Shown here: in pieces, positions 41,585 to 50,675 of the stretch | Position numbering within the stretch: position 1 is the first letter of the stretch | Layout of the letters: every line of letters starts with the position of its first letter | Source of the DNA: Rhodovulum euryhalinum | Lineage (GTDB): Bacteria > Pseudomonadota > Alphaproteobacteria > Rhodobacterales > Rhodobacteraceae | Direction of reading: 5' to 3' | DNA length: 64,000 nucleotides | Assembly: GCF_004342445.1 (NCBI RefSeq) | Contig: NZ_SLWW01000001.1 | Coordinates: 372,001 to 436,000 of the forward strand | Notes under the pieces: model-generated | What the model was told of the DNA's origin: nothing | Databases searched by the model: none | The model's input: only the letters and a program-made list of their open reading frames with translations | Made by a program: the position numbers and the translations under genes

Positions 41585-42286
41585 ATGGAGACCTTGAACC
41601 GGATCGCGCTGTTCACACCGCTCGACACCGCAGCGCTCGCGCTCTGGACCGCGGCATGGCTCGGCATCGGATGGCTGATCGAGCACCCGCCGCCTGGCCG
41701 GCCCTCGGTCTCGGTACTGATGACACGCTTCCGGCGGGACTGGATGCACGAGCTTGTGACCCGCCAGCCGCGTATCTTCGACGCCACAATCCTGTCGACG
41801 CTGCGCCAGGGCACCACCTTCTTCGCCTCGGCCTCGATGATCATCATCGGCGGCGGTCTTGCGCTGATCGGCAATACCGAGCGGCTGCTGGGGCTGGCCC
41901 AGGATCTGACGCTGGAAACCGCACCCGCCATCGTGTGGGAGCTGAAAATCCTCGTTGTCCTGCTGTTCGTCGCAAATGCGTTCCTGAAATTCGTCTGGTC
42001 GCACCGGCTGTTCGGATACTGCGCCGTCATCATGGCCGCCGTGCCGAACGACCCCGCGGACCCCGCGGCCCTGCCCCGTGCCGCCCAGGCCGCCGAGATC
42101 AACATCACCGCAGCGCGCAGCTTCAACCGCGGCATGCGTTCGCTCTATTTCTCGCTGGCGGGGCTCGCCTGGCTTCTGGGCGCGGTCCCGCTGATCGCGG
42201 CGACTGCGGTCACCATCTTCGTGCTCTGGCGCCGCGAATTCGCGTCGAACTCACGACGGGCCCTGATCGGAACCACGGGGACGTGA
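41585..42286 (+). CDS. DUF599-family membrane protein
   Basis: This 233-residue protein has about four hydrophobic segments (near residues 12-33, 78-97, 117-137 and 185-215). Motifs typical of DUF599 are WMHELVTRQPRIFDATILST near 53 and FFASASMIIIGGGLALIG near 79, with AARSFNRGMRSLYFSLAGLAW near 175. Function is unknown. It is divergent from glcDEF, sharing an 88-base gap with the candidate operator. Confidence 0.9.
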   Translation: METLNRIALFTPLDTAALALWTAAWLGIGWLIEHPPPGRPSVSVLMTRFRRDWMHELVTRQPRIFDATILSTLRQGTTFFASASMIIIGGGLALIGNTERLLGLAQDLTLETAPAIVWELKILVVLLFVANAFLKFVWSHRLFGYCAVIMAAVPNDPADPAALPRAAQAAEINITAARSFNRGMRSLYFSLAGLAWLLGAVPLIAATAVTIFVLWRREFASNSRRALIGTTGT

Positions 42287-42457
42287 CAGGCCACCGCGCC
42301 GCGGCGCCGCCCCGTGTCAAGAACCCGGCCCGGTGCGACACCGGCAGCTCGGCCGCTGCGTCCTTCCGGCGGGCGCTTGACCGCTTGCCACTCGACAGCC
42401 ACGCGCATGCGGGCTAGCCATTCAACGGGAAACGGCAGGGCCCCGGAGGAAGGCACG

Positions 42458-43051
42458 GTGAACAGGCTCAGGACCATCGCACCCGCCGCGGCGCTGGCCG
42501 CCACGCTCGCGCTCGGCGCCTGTGGTCCCGGCCGCTACGGCCCGCCGCCACCCACGCCGGCCGAGGTGACGGCGCTTGCCCGGACAATCCGGGCGCTTGG
42601 CCCCGAGGTCGACCCCGGCGAGGCCGAGCGCGCCGCGCTGATCGCCCATACCCATGCCTGGCAGCTTGCGCAGGAATATCGCGTGAGCGACCCGCCGCTG
42701 GTTCATAACAGCAAGGTGAACATGGGCCTGCGCGAACGGGGCCTGTGCTTCCACTGGGCCGAGGACATGGAGGCCCGGCTCGCCGCCGAGGATTTTCGCA
42801 CGCTGGAACTTCACCGCGCGATCTCGCCCGGGGCTCGGATGTTCCGGATCGATCATTCCACGGTGATCCTCGGCCGACGGGGGGAACCGCTGCAAGAGGG
42901 CGTGGTGCTCGACCCATGGCGCAAGGGGGGCGATCTCTTCTGGTCGCCGGTGGCGGACGATCCCCGGTACAAGTGGCGGCCCCGAAACGAGGTTCTGGCC
43001 GAAAAGGCCGCGCGGCTTTCCGGCACCACCTCAGCTCGGAACTCCCGTTAG
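42458..43051 (+). CDS. Hypothetical lipoprotein
   Basis: This 197-residue protein starts with GTG at 42458, seven bases after CGGAGGA. The N-terminus carries a lipoprotein signal with lipobox LALGAC, so Cys25 would be lipidated. The mature part includes HTHAWQLAQEYRVSDPPLVHN, GLRERGLCFHWAEDMEARL and ISPGARMFRIDHSTVIL, which look like an enzyme-like or peptidase-related fold, but I cannot assign a family with confidence. A modular repeat lies just downstream. Confidence 0.75.
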   Translation: MNRLRTIAPAAALAATLALGACGPGRYGPPPPTPAEVTALARTIRALGPEVDPGEAERAALIAHTHAWQLAQEYRVSDPPLVHNSKVNMGLRERGLCFHWAEDMEARLAAEDFRTLELHRAISPGARMFRIDHSTVILGRRGEPLQEGVVLDPWRKGGDLFWSPVADDPRYKWRPRNEVLAEKAARLSGTTSARNSR

Positions 43052-43102
43052 AAAACCTGTCCCCGCCAGGGCGCGTGCAAGGGATCAGACGGACGCCCCC
43101 GC

Positions 43103-43177
43103 CTTCTTCTTGGTCGAAATACTCCGGGGGTCCGGGGGCAGCGCCCCCGGCGGGTCGCCTTGGCAAAGCCAAGGCGA
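43103..43177 (-). repeat. Modular double-hairpin repeat, copy C
   Basis: Read on the plus strand: tail CTTCTTCTTGGTCGAAATAC and TCCGGGGG (43103-43130), hairpin one CCGGGGGC-AGC-GCCCCCGG (43132-43150), then hairpin two TCGCCTTGGC-AAA-GCCAAGGCGA (43155-43177), perfect over 10 bp. It fills much of the gap between two convergent genes, where it could end both transcripts. Here the variable hairpin is outside hairpin one, unlike copies A and B. Confidence 0.8.
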
Positions 43178-43245
43178 AACCCTTCTTGCAGCACCCGGCT
43201 CGGTTCCCCGCAGGGCGATCGCGCAACTCCCGGTCCAGCCGCCCC

Positions 43246-45297
43246 TTACCGCCGCCCCTCGCGCAGCCAGGCGCCAAGGCTCAGCGCCGCCGCCAGCAGC
43301 AGGAAGGCCCAGGCCGGCGCCAGCGGCGTGATCCGCACATCAGCCGTCAGGTAGGCCCCCCGCGGGGTAATCCCGATCCAGCCCCGGCCTGCCGCCAACC
43401 GTCCCTCGCGAACCGTACGGATGTCCGGCAGCCCCGCGTGCAGCGCCAGGATGCCCCCACGTGTCGCGCCCACCGCCGGGTCAAGCCTTGCGCCGCTCGC
43501 GATCGTCTCCTCGAATTCCCGCGGCGCGGCCGGGCCCAGCGCTATGACAGTCTCCAGATCACCGTCCGACAAACGGTAAAGCCCGATCTCGGGCCCCTCC
43601 CAGGTTGCCTGGAACCGCCCCGGCGCGGTTTCCTCCAGTTCCAGTGTCTCGGTCTCGCCGTCGGGGCGGGTGATCTCGACGCTGCGTCCCTGCTCGGACA
43701 GCGACCGGCGGGTGATCGTCATGGTCTGGCCTTCGGCCTGGGCGCTCAGCGCCTCTTCCTCCAGCTCGGGCTCCTTCATCATCCAATGGGCCAGCCGGCG
43801 CAGCAGTTCCAGTTGCGGCCCGCCGCCCTCGAAGCCGCGGTTCCACAACCAGGCATGGTCGGACGCCATCAGCGCCACGCGCCCCTCGCCCACCCGGTCA
43901 AGCACCAGAAGCGGCCTCTCGCCGACCCCGCTCATCACCACCTGGCCGCTTGCGGCCTCAAGGTCGATCAGCCGGAACCAGCGGCCCCATTCGCCCTCAT
44001 GCTCGGCCGTCAGCCCCTGGGTGACCGGGTGGCGCTGGCCCAGGTCGGTGACGGCGGGCAGATAGCCTTCCTCGATCACCCGTGCGGTGGGCGCAGCGGG
44101 CAGGATGTCCGCCAGGGGCGAGCGGTAGATCGAGTCGGCGCTGGCGAAATCGGGCCCCGCCGCGATCAGCACCGCGCCACCCTTCTCGACATACTCGCGC
44201 ACATTGTCGAAATACAGCATCGGCAGGATGCCGCGGCGCTTGTAGCGGTCGAAGATGATCAGGTCGAACTCGTCGATCTTGTCGATGAACAACTCTCGCG
44301 TGGGAAACGCGATCAGCGACAGCTCGGTCACCGGCACACCGTCATGCTTGTCCGGCGGGCGCAGGATGGTGAAGTGGACAAGGTCCACCGCGCTGTCGGA
44401 TTTCAGCAGGTTGCGCCAGGTGCGTTCCCCCGGATGCGGCTCGCCCGAGACCAGCAGCACCCGCAGCCGGTCGCGCACGCCGTTGATCTGAACCACCGCG
44501 GCATTGTTGCGGTCGGTCAGTTCGCCCTCTTCGGTCGCCACCGAGAACTGGATCACGTTGCGCCCCGCGTGATCCAGGATCACCGGGACCTCGAGATCCT
44601 CGTTCAACGGCACGGTATAGCTCTGCGGTTCGCCGCCGTCGATGGCGACGGTCACGCGCGTCGACGCGCCCATCGCCTCGGGTACCGCACCCTGGTCCTC
44701 GATCCGCAGCGTCAGCCGGATCTCCTCGCCCAGGATGGCAAAGGCGGGCGCGTTGCGGACCACCAGCCGCCGGTCCCAGTCGTCCTCTTGCCCGGTCAGC
44801 AGCGCATGCAGCGGCGCGGGCAAGGCGGGCGCGCGATCGAGGTCGTGCAACTGGCCGTCTGTCAGCAGGATCGCGCCCGCCAGCCGCGCGCGGGGCACCT
44901 CGGCCAGCGCCTCGGCCAGCGCCGTCATCAGCAGCGTGCCTTCGTTGCCCGCGCCATCGCCCAGCCGGACGATCCGAAGCTCGGTGTTGTCGAGCGTGGC
45001 CACCTCGGCCTCGATCCGGGCGATGGCCTCGGCGATCTGCGCGGGCCGATCCGACAGCCGCTGGCTGGCACTTTCGTCGACCACCAGCACGACGATATCC
45101 GACAGCGGGTTGCGCTGTTCGGTCTGCAGCGACGGGTTGGCGATGGCTCCCAGGATCGCCGCGGCCGCAAGACCTCGCAGCCACCAGCCGGACAGCCCCC
45201 GCCAGAGCGCAAGACCGGTAAAGGCCACGGCAGCGGCCACCAGCACCCAAAGCACCGCCCAGGGCAACAGCGGGGCAAAGATCACCTCGCCCGTCAT
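43246..45297 (-). CDS. Large membrane protein with von Willebrand/glutamine-amidotransferase-like domains
   Basis: This 683-residue protein is the last gene of the MoxR operon. It has two N-terminal membrane helices (about 8-55), a vWA-like stretch (IVVLVVDESASQRLSDRPAQ near 68, AGAILLTDGQLHDLD near 140), a glutamine-amidotransferase-like part (YVEKGGAVLIAAGPDFASAD near 375) and a C-terminal helix near 660. It overlaps the upstream gene by four bases. In such operons these proteins act together in membrane-associated chaperone-like complexes; the exact role is unknown. Confidence 0.85.
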   Translation of the reverse strand: MTGEVIFAPLLPWAVLWVLVAAAVAFTGLALWRGLSGWWLRGLAAAAILGAIANPSLQTEQRNPLSDIVVLVVDESASQRLSDRPAQIAEAIARIEAEVATLDNTELRIVRLGDGAGNEGTLLMTALAEALAEVPRARLAGAILLTDGQLHDLDRAPALPAPLHALLTGQEDDWDRRLVVRNAPAFAILGEEIRLTLRIEDQGAVPEAMGASTRVTVAIDGGEPQSYTVPLNEDLEVPVILDHAGRNVIQFSVATEEGELTDRNNAAVVQINGVRDRLRVLLVSGEPHPGERTWRNLLKSDSAVDLVHFTILRPPDKHDGVPVTELSLIAFPTRELFIDKIDEFDLIIFDRYKRRGILPMLYFDNVREYVEKGGAVLIAAGPDFASADSIYRSPLADILPAAPTARVIEEGYLPAVTDLGQRHPVTQGLTAEHEGEWGRWFRLIDLEAASGQVVMSGVGERPLLVLDRVGEGRVALMASDHAWLWNRGFEGGGPQLELLRRLAHWMMKEPELEEEALSAQAEGQTMTITRRSLSEQGRSVEITRPDGETETLELEETAPGRFQATWEGPEIGLYRLSDGDLETVIALGPAAPREFEETIASGARLDPAVGATRGGILALHAGLPDIRTVREGRLAAGRGWIGITPRGAYLTADVRITPLAPAWAFLLLAAALSLGAWLREGRR

Positions 45298-48059
45298 TGG
45301 CCCAGCCTGTCCAGCAGCGCAGGCACGTGGACCTGGTCGGATTTGTAGTTGCCGGTCAGCACATGCATCACCAGATTGATCCCGAAGCGGAAGGCGATTT
45401 CCCTCTGCCGCTCGCCCGCATAGCCGCGGCCCACGGGGAAAAGCGCACCGCCCTGTGCATCCACCGCCCAGGCCGCCGCCCAGTCATTGCCGCCGATCAC
45501 CACCGGCGTCACGCCGTCATTCAGATCGCGGAACGGCATCCCCTCGGCCTGCTCGGCGTCGGGGGGCGCGGCCTCGACCCAGACATCGCGGCTGGCGTGG
45601 CGGCCTGGGAAATCCTGTAATAGGTAAAATGTGCGCGTCAGCACGTGGTCGCCCGGCACCGGTTCCAGCGGCGGCACGTCGAGCGGGCGGGCGAGTTGCT
45701 GCAGCCGCCGCCCCTCGGGCGAGCCGCCGCCAAAGCGGGCCACATCCGCGTCGCGGGTGTCGAACAGGATCATGCCGCCGGTGCGCAGGTATCGGTTGAG
45801 CCGGGCATAGGCCTCCGGCGACGGCAGGGGCTGGTTTCCCGTCACCGGCCAGTAGAGGAAGGGAAAGAACGACAGCTCGTCGGTTTCCAGGTTCACCGCA
45901 ATCGGCTCGGCCGGTTCGATCGAGGTGCGCTGGTTCAGCTTGTCCGACAACCCGCGCAGCCCCGCGCGCGCCACATCGTCCACCCGCGCGTCGCCCGTCA
46001 TCACATGGGCCAGCACCACCTCGGACGTGGCCTTCAGCGCCAGCGCGTCGTCGGACAGTCCCTGCGCATGAGAATCCACCGGCAGCATCAGTGCCAGCAC
46101 CACGGCAGCCGCCGCCCCCGACCGCTGCCCCCTGAGCCGCCCGGACAGCCAGAGCGAGGCGAGGATGTCGGCCGCCAGCAGCGCGAGCGCCGCCGCCAGC
46201 AGCCAGCCCTTGAGCAGCGTCTCGCGCGCCACGGCCAGCCCCTCGACCGGGATGCGGGCAGGCCAGGCGGTGGCGGCGATCGCGGTCTCGGGGCCGATCA
46301 CGTTCAGCGCCAGCCGCCGGTCCTCGCCCGCGTAAAGCCCGGGCGGCAGGTCGGGGCCGGGGCGGGCGTCGGCCAGGGTCTCGCCCGGCACGCCCGGCAG
46401 GGTGCCCGCGTCGCCCACCTCGCCGAAGGCATCCAGAACGGTCTCCGCGACCCATGTGGTCCCGGCCAGTTCGGCCGCCTCGGGCCGCGCGGGCCGGGTC
46501 GAGACGGCGAGCCGTTCCAGCATCTGCACGAACAGCCCCGACAGCGGCAGCGTGGACCATTCCGCGTTCGCGGTGACGTGGAACAGCACCACCTGCCCCT
46601 CGCCCAGATTCTTGCGGGTCACCAGCGGCGTGCCGTCGGTCAGCGCCGCTATGGCGCGTTCGGCAAGCTGCGGGTCGGGCTGGGCCATGACCTGCGCGTT
46701 CACCCGCACGTCGGGCGGCACCTCGAGCCCGAAGAAGGGCGAGGTTTCGGCGAAGGGGCGCAGCTCCTTCGGCTCGCCCCAGCTCATCGCGCCGCCCACG
46801 GTGCGGCCACCCGCTCGCAGGCGCACCGGCATCAGCGGGTCTTCGGCGTCGCGGCTGACATCCGAGGCGGCCAGCCGCGGCCCGGCGAAACGGACCAGCA
46901 GGCCGCCCTCCTCGACCCAAGCCTGCAGCGCCCCGGCCTCGGCGCTCGACAGCGTGGCGACATCGGCCAGAACGATCACGTCGGGACTGGCGAGGATGAT
47001 GTCGCTGAGCGTGCCGTCGATCAGGTCGGCGGTCGGCTCCAGCGCCTTCTGCAGGTAGAAGAGCGGCGACAGCAGTTGAAGCCCCTCACGGTCGTCGCGC
47101 CCGGCAATCAGCGCCACCTCGCGGCGTTTCAGGCTGTCATCGGTAAGGGTAACGGCCCCGGCTGACCGCACGCCCTCGACGCCGAACCGGCTGATCCGGT
47201 TGCGCAACTCGGGCGGCAAGACAAGTTCGGTCTCGACCTCGGCCGCGCCCGGCTCGAAGGTCGCGGGCACCCGGGCCAACACGCGCTCGACCCCCGCGGG
47301 GTCGCGGCCCGTGGCGGTCAGCGTGACTTCGGAGGCCTCGGCGGCGCGGGCGCGCAGCGCCGTCAGCCGGATCGCGCCGTCCTCGAAGGCGGCGGGGCGC
47401 AGCGCCAGCACGGGGCGCGGGCTTTCGAACACGCGCACCTCGCCCGAGGCCATGAGCGTGGACAGCAGGTCGTGCCGCCCCGCGTAGTCCAGCCCGCCCG
47501 ACATCCAGAACGTGTCGAAGCCGCCCTCCAGCCCCTCGGCCCAGTGGCCCAGCGCCTGCGGATCGGGCAGCCAGGGCGCAGGCTTGAACCCGGCCAGCCG
47601 ACTGGCCCAGGCCTCGGCCGCCTGGAAGGGCAGCCCCGCCTCGGGCAGGTCGGTGGCCTGCACCACCGCCACGGGCCGCCCGTCGCGCCCGGCCTCGTCC
47701 AGCAGGGCGGCAACCCGGTCCATCCGGCGCGGCCAGTCGCGGGCATCGGCCCATGTTGCGTCGATGAAGACCAGAAGCGGCCCGGTCCCGGGCTGACGGT
47801 CCTGCGGGTTCAGCACCGGCCCCGCAAAGCCCACGATCAGCGCCGCCACCGCCAGCATCCGCAGCAAGAGCAGCCACCAGGGCGTCTTGTCGGTCTGGGT
47901 CTCGTCATCGGTCAGCCCCAGCAGCAAGGCCACGCCCGGGAACCGCCGCCGGATCGGCGCGGGCGGCACGGCGCGCAGGATCAGCCACAGCGCCGGCAAC
48001 GCCAGCAGCGCCCAGAGCAGCGCGGGGGCGGCAAAGCCCAGGCTGCCGATGGTCCACAT
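45294..48059 (-). CDS. BatA-like N-terminal and DUF4159 domain membrane protein
   Basis: This 921-residue protein begins with an aerotolerance-regulator (BatA) N-terminal region with two membrane helices (RRRFPGVALLLGL near 37). A long periplasmic-type middle follows, then membrane helices near 615-660, and a C-terminal DUF4159 domain (about 700-921) with FFPFLYWPVTGNQPLPS, GGMILFDTRDADV and HVLTRTFYLLQDFPGR. The fused BatA-DUF4159 form is common in alphaproteobacteria. ATG shares one base with the DUF58 stop. Confidence 0.9.
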   Translation of the reverse strand: MWTIGSLGFAAPALLWALLALPALWLILRAVPPAPIRRRFPGVALLLGLTDDETQTDKTPWWLLLLRMLAVAALIVGFAGPVLNPQDRQPGTGPLLVFIDATWADARDWPRRMDRVAALLDEAGRDGRPVAVVQATDLPEAGLPFQAAEAWASRLAGFKPAPWLPDPQALGHWAEGLEGGFDTFWMSGGLDYAGRHDLLSTLMASGEVRVFESPRPVLALRPAAFEDGAIRLTALRARAAEASEVTLTATGRDPAGVERVLARVPATFEPGAAEVETELVLPPELRNRISRFGVEGVRSAGAVTLTDDSLKRREVALIAGRDDREGLQLLSPLFYLQKALEPTADLIDGTLSDIILASPDVIVLADVATLSSAEAGALQAWVEEGGLLVRFAGPRLAASDVSRDAEDPLMPVRLRAGGRTVGGAMSWGEPKELRPFAETSPFFGLEVPPDVRVNAQVMAQPDPQLAERAIAALTDGTPLVTRKNLGEGQVVLFHVTANAEWSTLPLSGLFVQMLERLAVSTRPARPEAAELAGTTWVAETVLDAFGEVGDAGTLPGVPGETLADARPGPDLPPGLYAGEDRRLALNVIGPETAIAATAWPARIPVEGLAVARETLLKGWLLAAALALLAADILASLWLSGRLRGQRSGAAAAVVLALMLPVDSHAQGLSDDALALKATSEVVLAHVMTGDARVDDVARAGLRGLSDKLNQRTSIEPAEPIAVNLETDELSFFPFLYWPVTGNQPLPSPEAYARLNRYLRTGGMILFDTRDADVARFGGGSPEGRRLQQLARPLDVPPLEPVPGDHVLTRTFYLLQDFPGRHASRDVWVEAAPPDAEQAEGMPFRDLNDGVTPVVIGGNDWAAAWAVDAQGGALFPVGRGYAGERQREIAFRFGINLVMHVLTGNYKSDQVHVPALLDRLGQ

Positions 48060-48930
48060 CAGTGAACGCGCTCCAGCGCGCGATAAAGCCACAACAGCGA
48101 CGCCTGCGCCGGCTCGCCCGTGTGATGGGTGGAATAGTGCCAGCCGGTCGCGCGGGCCAGATCGGCCAGCCGCGCCTTGCGTGCCGCAAGCCGGTCGAGA
48201 TAGCGGCCCCTGAGGTCGCCCGCCTTCAGCGTCTCGTGGCGCAGGCTGCCGCCCATGCTTTCGAAGATCGTCCGCCCGTCGAAGGGAAACGCTTCCTCGG
48301 TGGGATCGAGGATTTGCAGCATCGCGCCCTTGACGCCTCGATCCGCGGCTTCGGTCAGCGTCTTCTCCACCGGGCCGGGATCGCCCAGGAAATCCGAAAA
48401 CAGCACCACCCGGGAATGGGGCGCCATGCCGCGCGCGTCCGGGGCGCCGTAATCGGCGGCGCCCCCGGCCCCGGCAAGCGTCTCGGCGATGCGCAGCAAC
48501 TGCAACGGGCCCCGGCGCGGCGGCAGGCCGGTGCCCGCCAGCCCCACCCGCTCGCCACCGCGGGTCAGCAGCACGGCGATCGCCATCGCCAGAACCCGCG
48601 CGCGCGCGGCCTTGGAGGGATGGGTCCTTGTGCCCGAGAAATCCATCGAGGCGGAATCGTCGACCCAGAGCAGGACGCTCTGCGCCGCCTGCCATTCCTT
48701 TTCGCGCACGAAATGCGCGTCCGTCCGGCCCGACCGGCGCCAGTCGACCATCCGGGCAGTATCGCCCGCATGGGCAGGGCGATATTGCCAGAACTCGTCA
48801 CCCGCCCCTGCGCGCCGCCGCCCGTGTTCGCCCAGCAGCACCGCCTGCGCCAGATGCTCGGCATCCGCCAGCAGCGGCGGCAGCGCCTCGGCAAGGCCCT
48901 CGGCGCGGGCGCGGAGGGTGGCGGGATCGC

Positions 48931-48934
<4 letters not shown>
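48059..48934 (-). CDS. DUF58 domain protein
   Basis: This 291-residue protein contains the DUF58 signature DEFWQYRPAHAGDTARMVDWRRSGRTD near residue 46 (cited in parts) and a vWA-like core with VLLWVDDSASMDF near 88 and SRVVLFSDFLGDP near 175. It is a predicted partner of the MoxR ATPase encoded just upstream; the genes overlap by four bases. MoxR-DUF58 pairs are thought to act in protein-complex maturation. Confidence 0.92.
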
Positions 48935-49938
<1,004 letters not shown>

Positions 49939-49997
49939 GACATCTCTCCCTTGGGTCTTATATGGGCTAGTATCGTCACATATCGCACGCGCCACAA

Positions 49998-50600
49998 ATG
50001 GCAAAAACCGAAGCGGCACAAATGATCGTGAAACCCGATGCCGACAGGCTGGCCGAAACCGCCCGCGCCGCGGCCGCCGGGGGGAGACTACCTCCGGTTG
50101 ATTCGTGGAACCCGCCCTTCTGCGGCGATCTCGACATGCGGATCGCGCGGGACGGGACGTGGTTCTACCTTGGCACCCCGATCGGCCGGGCACCTCTGGT
50201 GCGGCTGTTCTCGACCATCCTCAAGCGCGAGGGCGCGCGGTATTTCCTGGTCACCCCGGTCGAGAAGGTCGGGATCACGGTCGAGGACGTGCCCTTCGTC
50301 GCCGTCGATTTCGAGCGGGCGGGCACCGGCGCGGACCAGATCCTGACCTTCACCACCAATGTCGGCGACCGGGTGGCGGCGGGGCCCGATCACCCGATCC
50401 GGGTCGAGCGCGACCCCGAGACCGGCGAGCCCGCGCCTTACGTCCTCGTGCGGCGCAATCTGGAGGCGCGGATCGACCGCAAGAGCTTTTACCGTCTGGT
50501 CGAGATCGGCACGCGTGCGACGCACGACGGGGCGGAGTGGTTCGGCCTGTGGTCGGGCGGGGCGTTCTTCCCCGTCATTCCCTCGGCGGAACTGCCCTGA
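49998..50600 (+). CDS. DUF1285-family protein
   Basis: This 200-residue protein belongs to DUF1285, small soluble proteins with two beta-sheet domains. Signature segments are PPVDSWNPPFCGDLDMRIARDG near residue 31 (in two parts), GTPIGRAPLVRLFSTILKRE near 58, and YFLVTPVEKVGITVEDVPF near 81. Function is not established. In related genomes it commonly sits divergent from the MoxR operon, as here. Confidence 0.92.
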   Translation: MAKTEAAQMIVKPDADRLAETARAAAAGGRLPPVDSWNPPFCGDLDMRIARDGTWFYLGTPIGRAPLVRLFSTILKREGARYFLVTPVEKVGITVEDVPFVAVDFERAGTGADQILTFTTNVGDRVAAGPDHPIRVERDPETGEPAPYVLVRRNLEARIDRKSFYRLVEIGTRATHDGAEWFGLWSGGAFFPVIPSAELP

Positions 50601-50622
50601 ACCCGGCGGCCGGGCCCACGAT

Positions 50623-50660
50623 CCTTCGAAGGGGGCCGTCAGGATCTTTCGAAAGCTCCT
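50623..50660. terminator. Two adjacent palindromes between convergent genes
   Basis: CCTTCGAAGG (50623-50632) and CTTTCGAAAG (50646-50655, extended by AGGA/TCCT to 50641-50660) lie in the 75-base gap between the DUF1285 gene and polA, which converge. They likely form terminator hairpins, though no T-tract follows. Confidence 0.45.
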
Positions 50661-50675
50661 GGCGCAGCCCCGTTG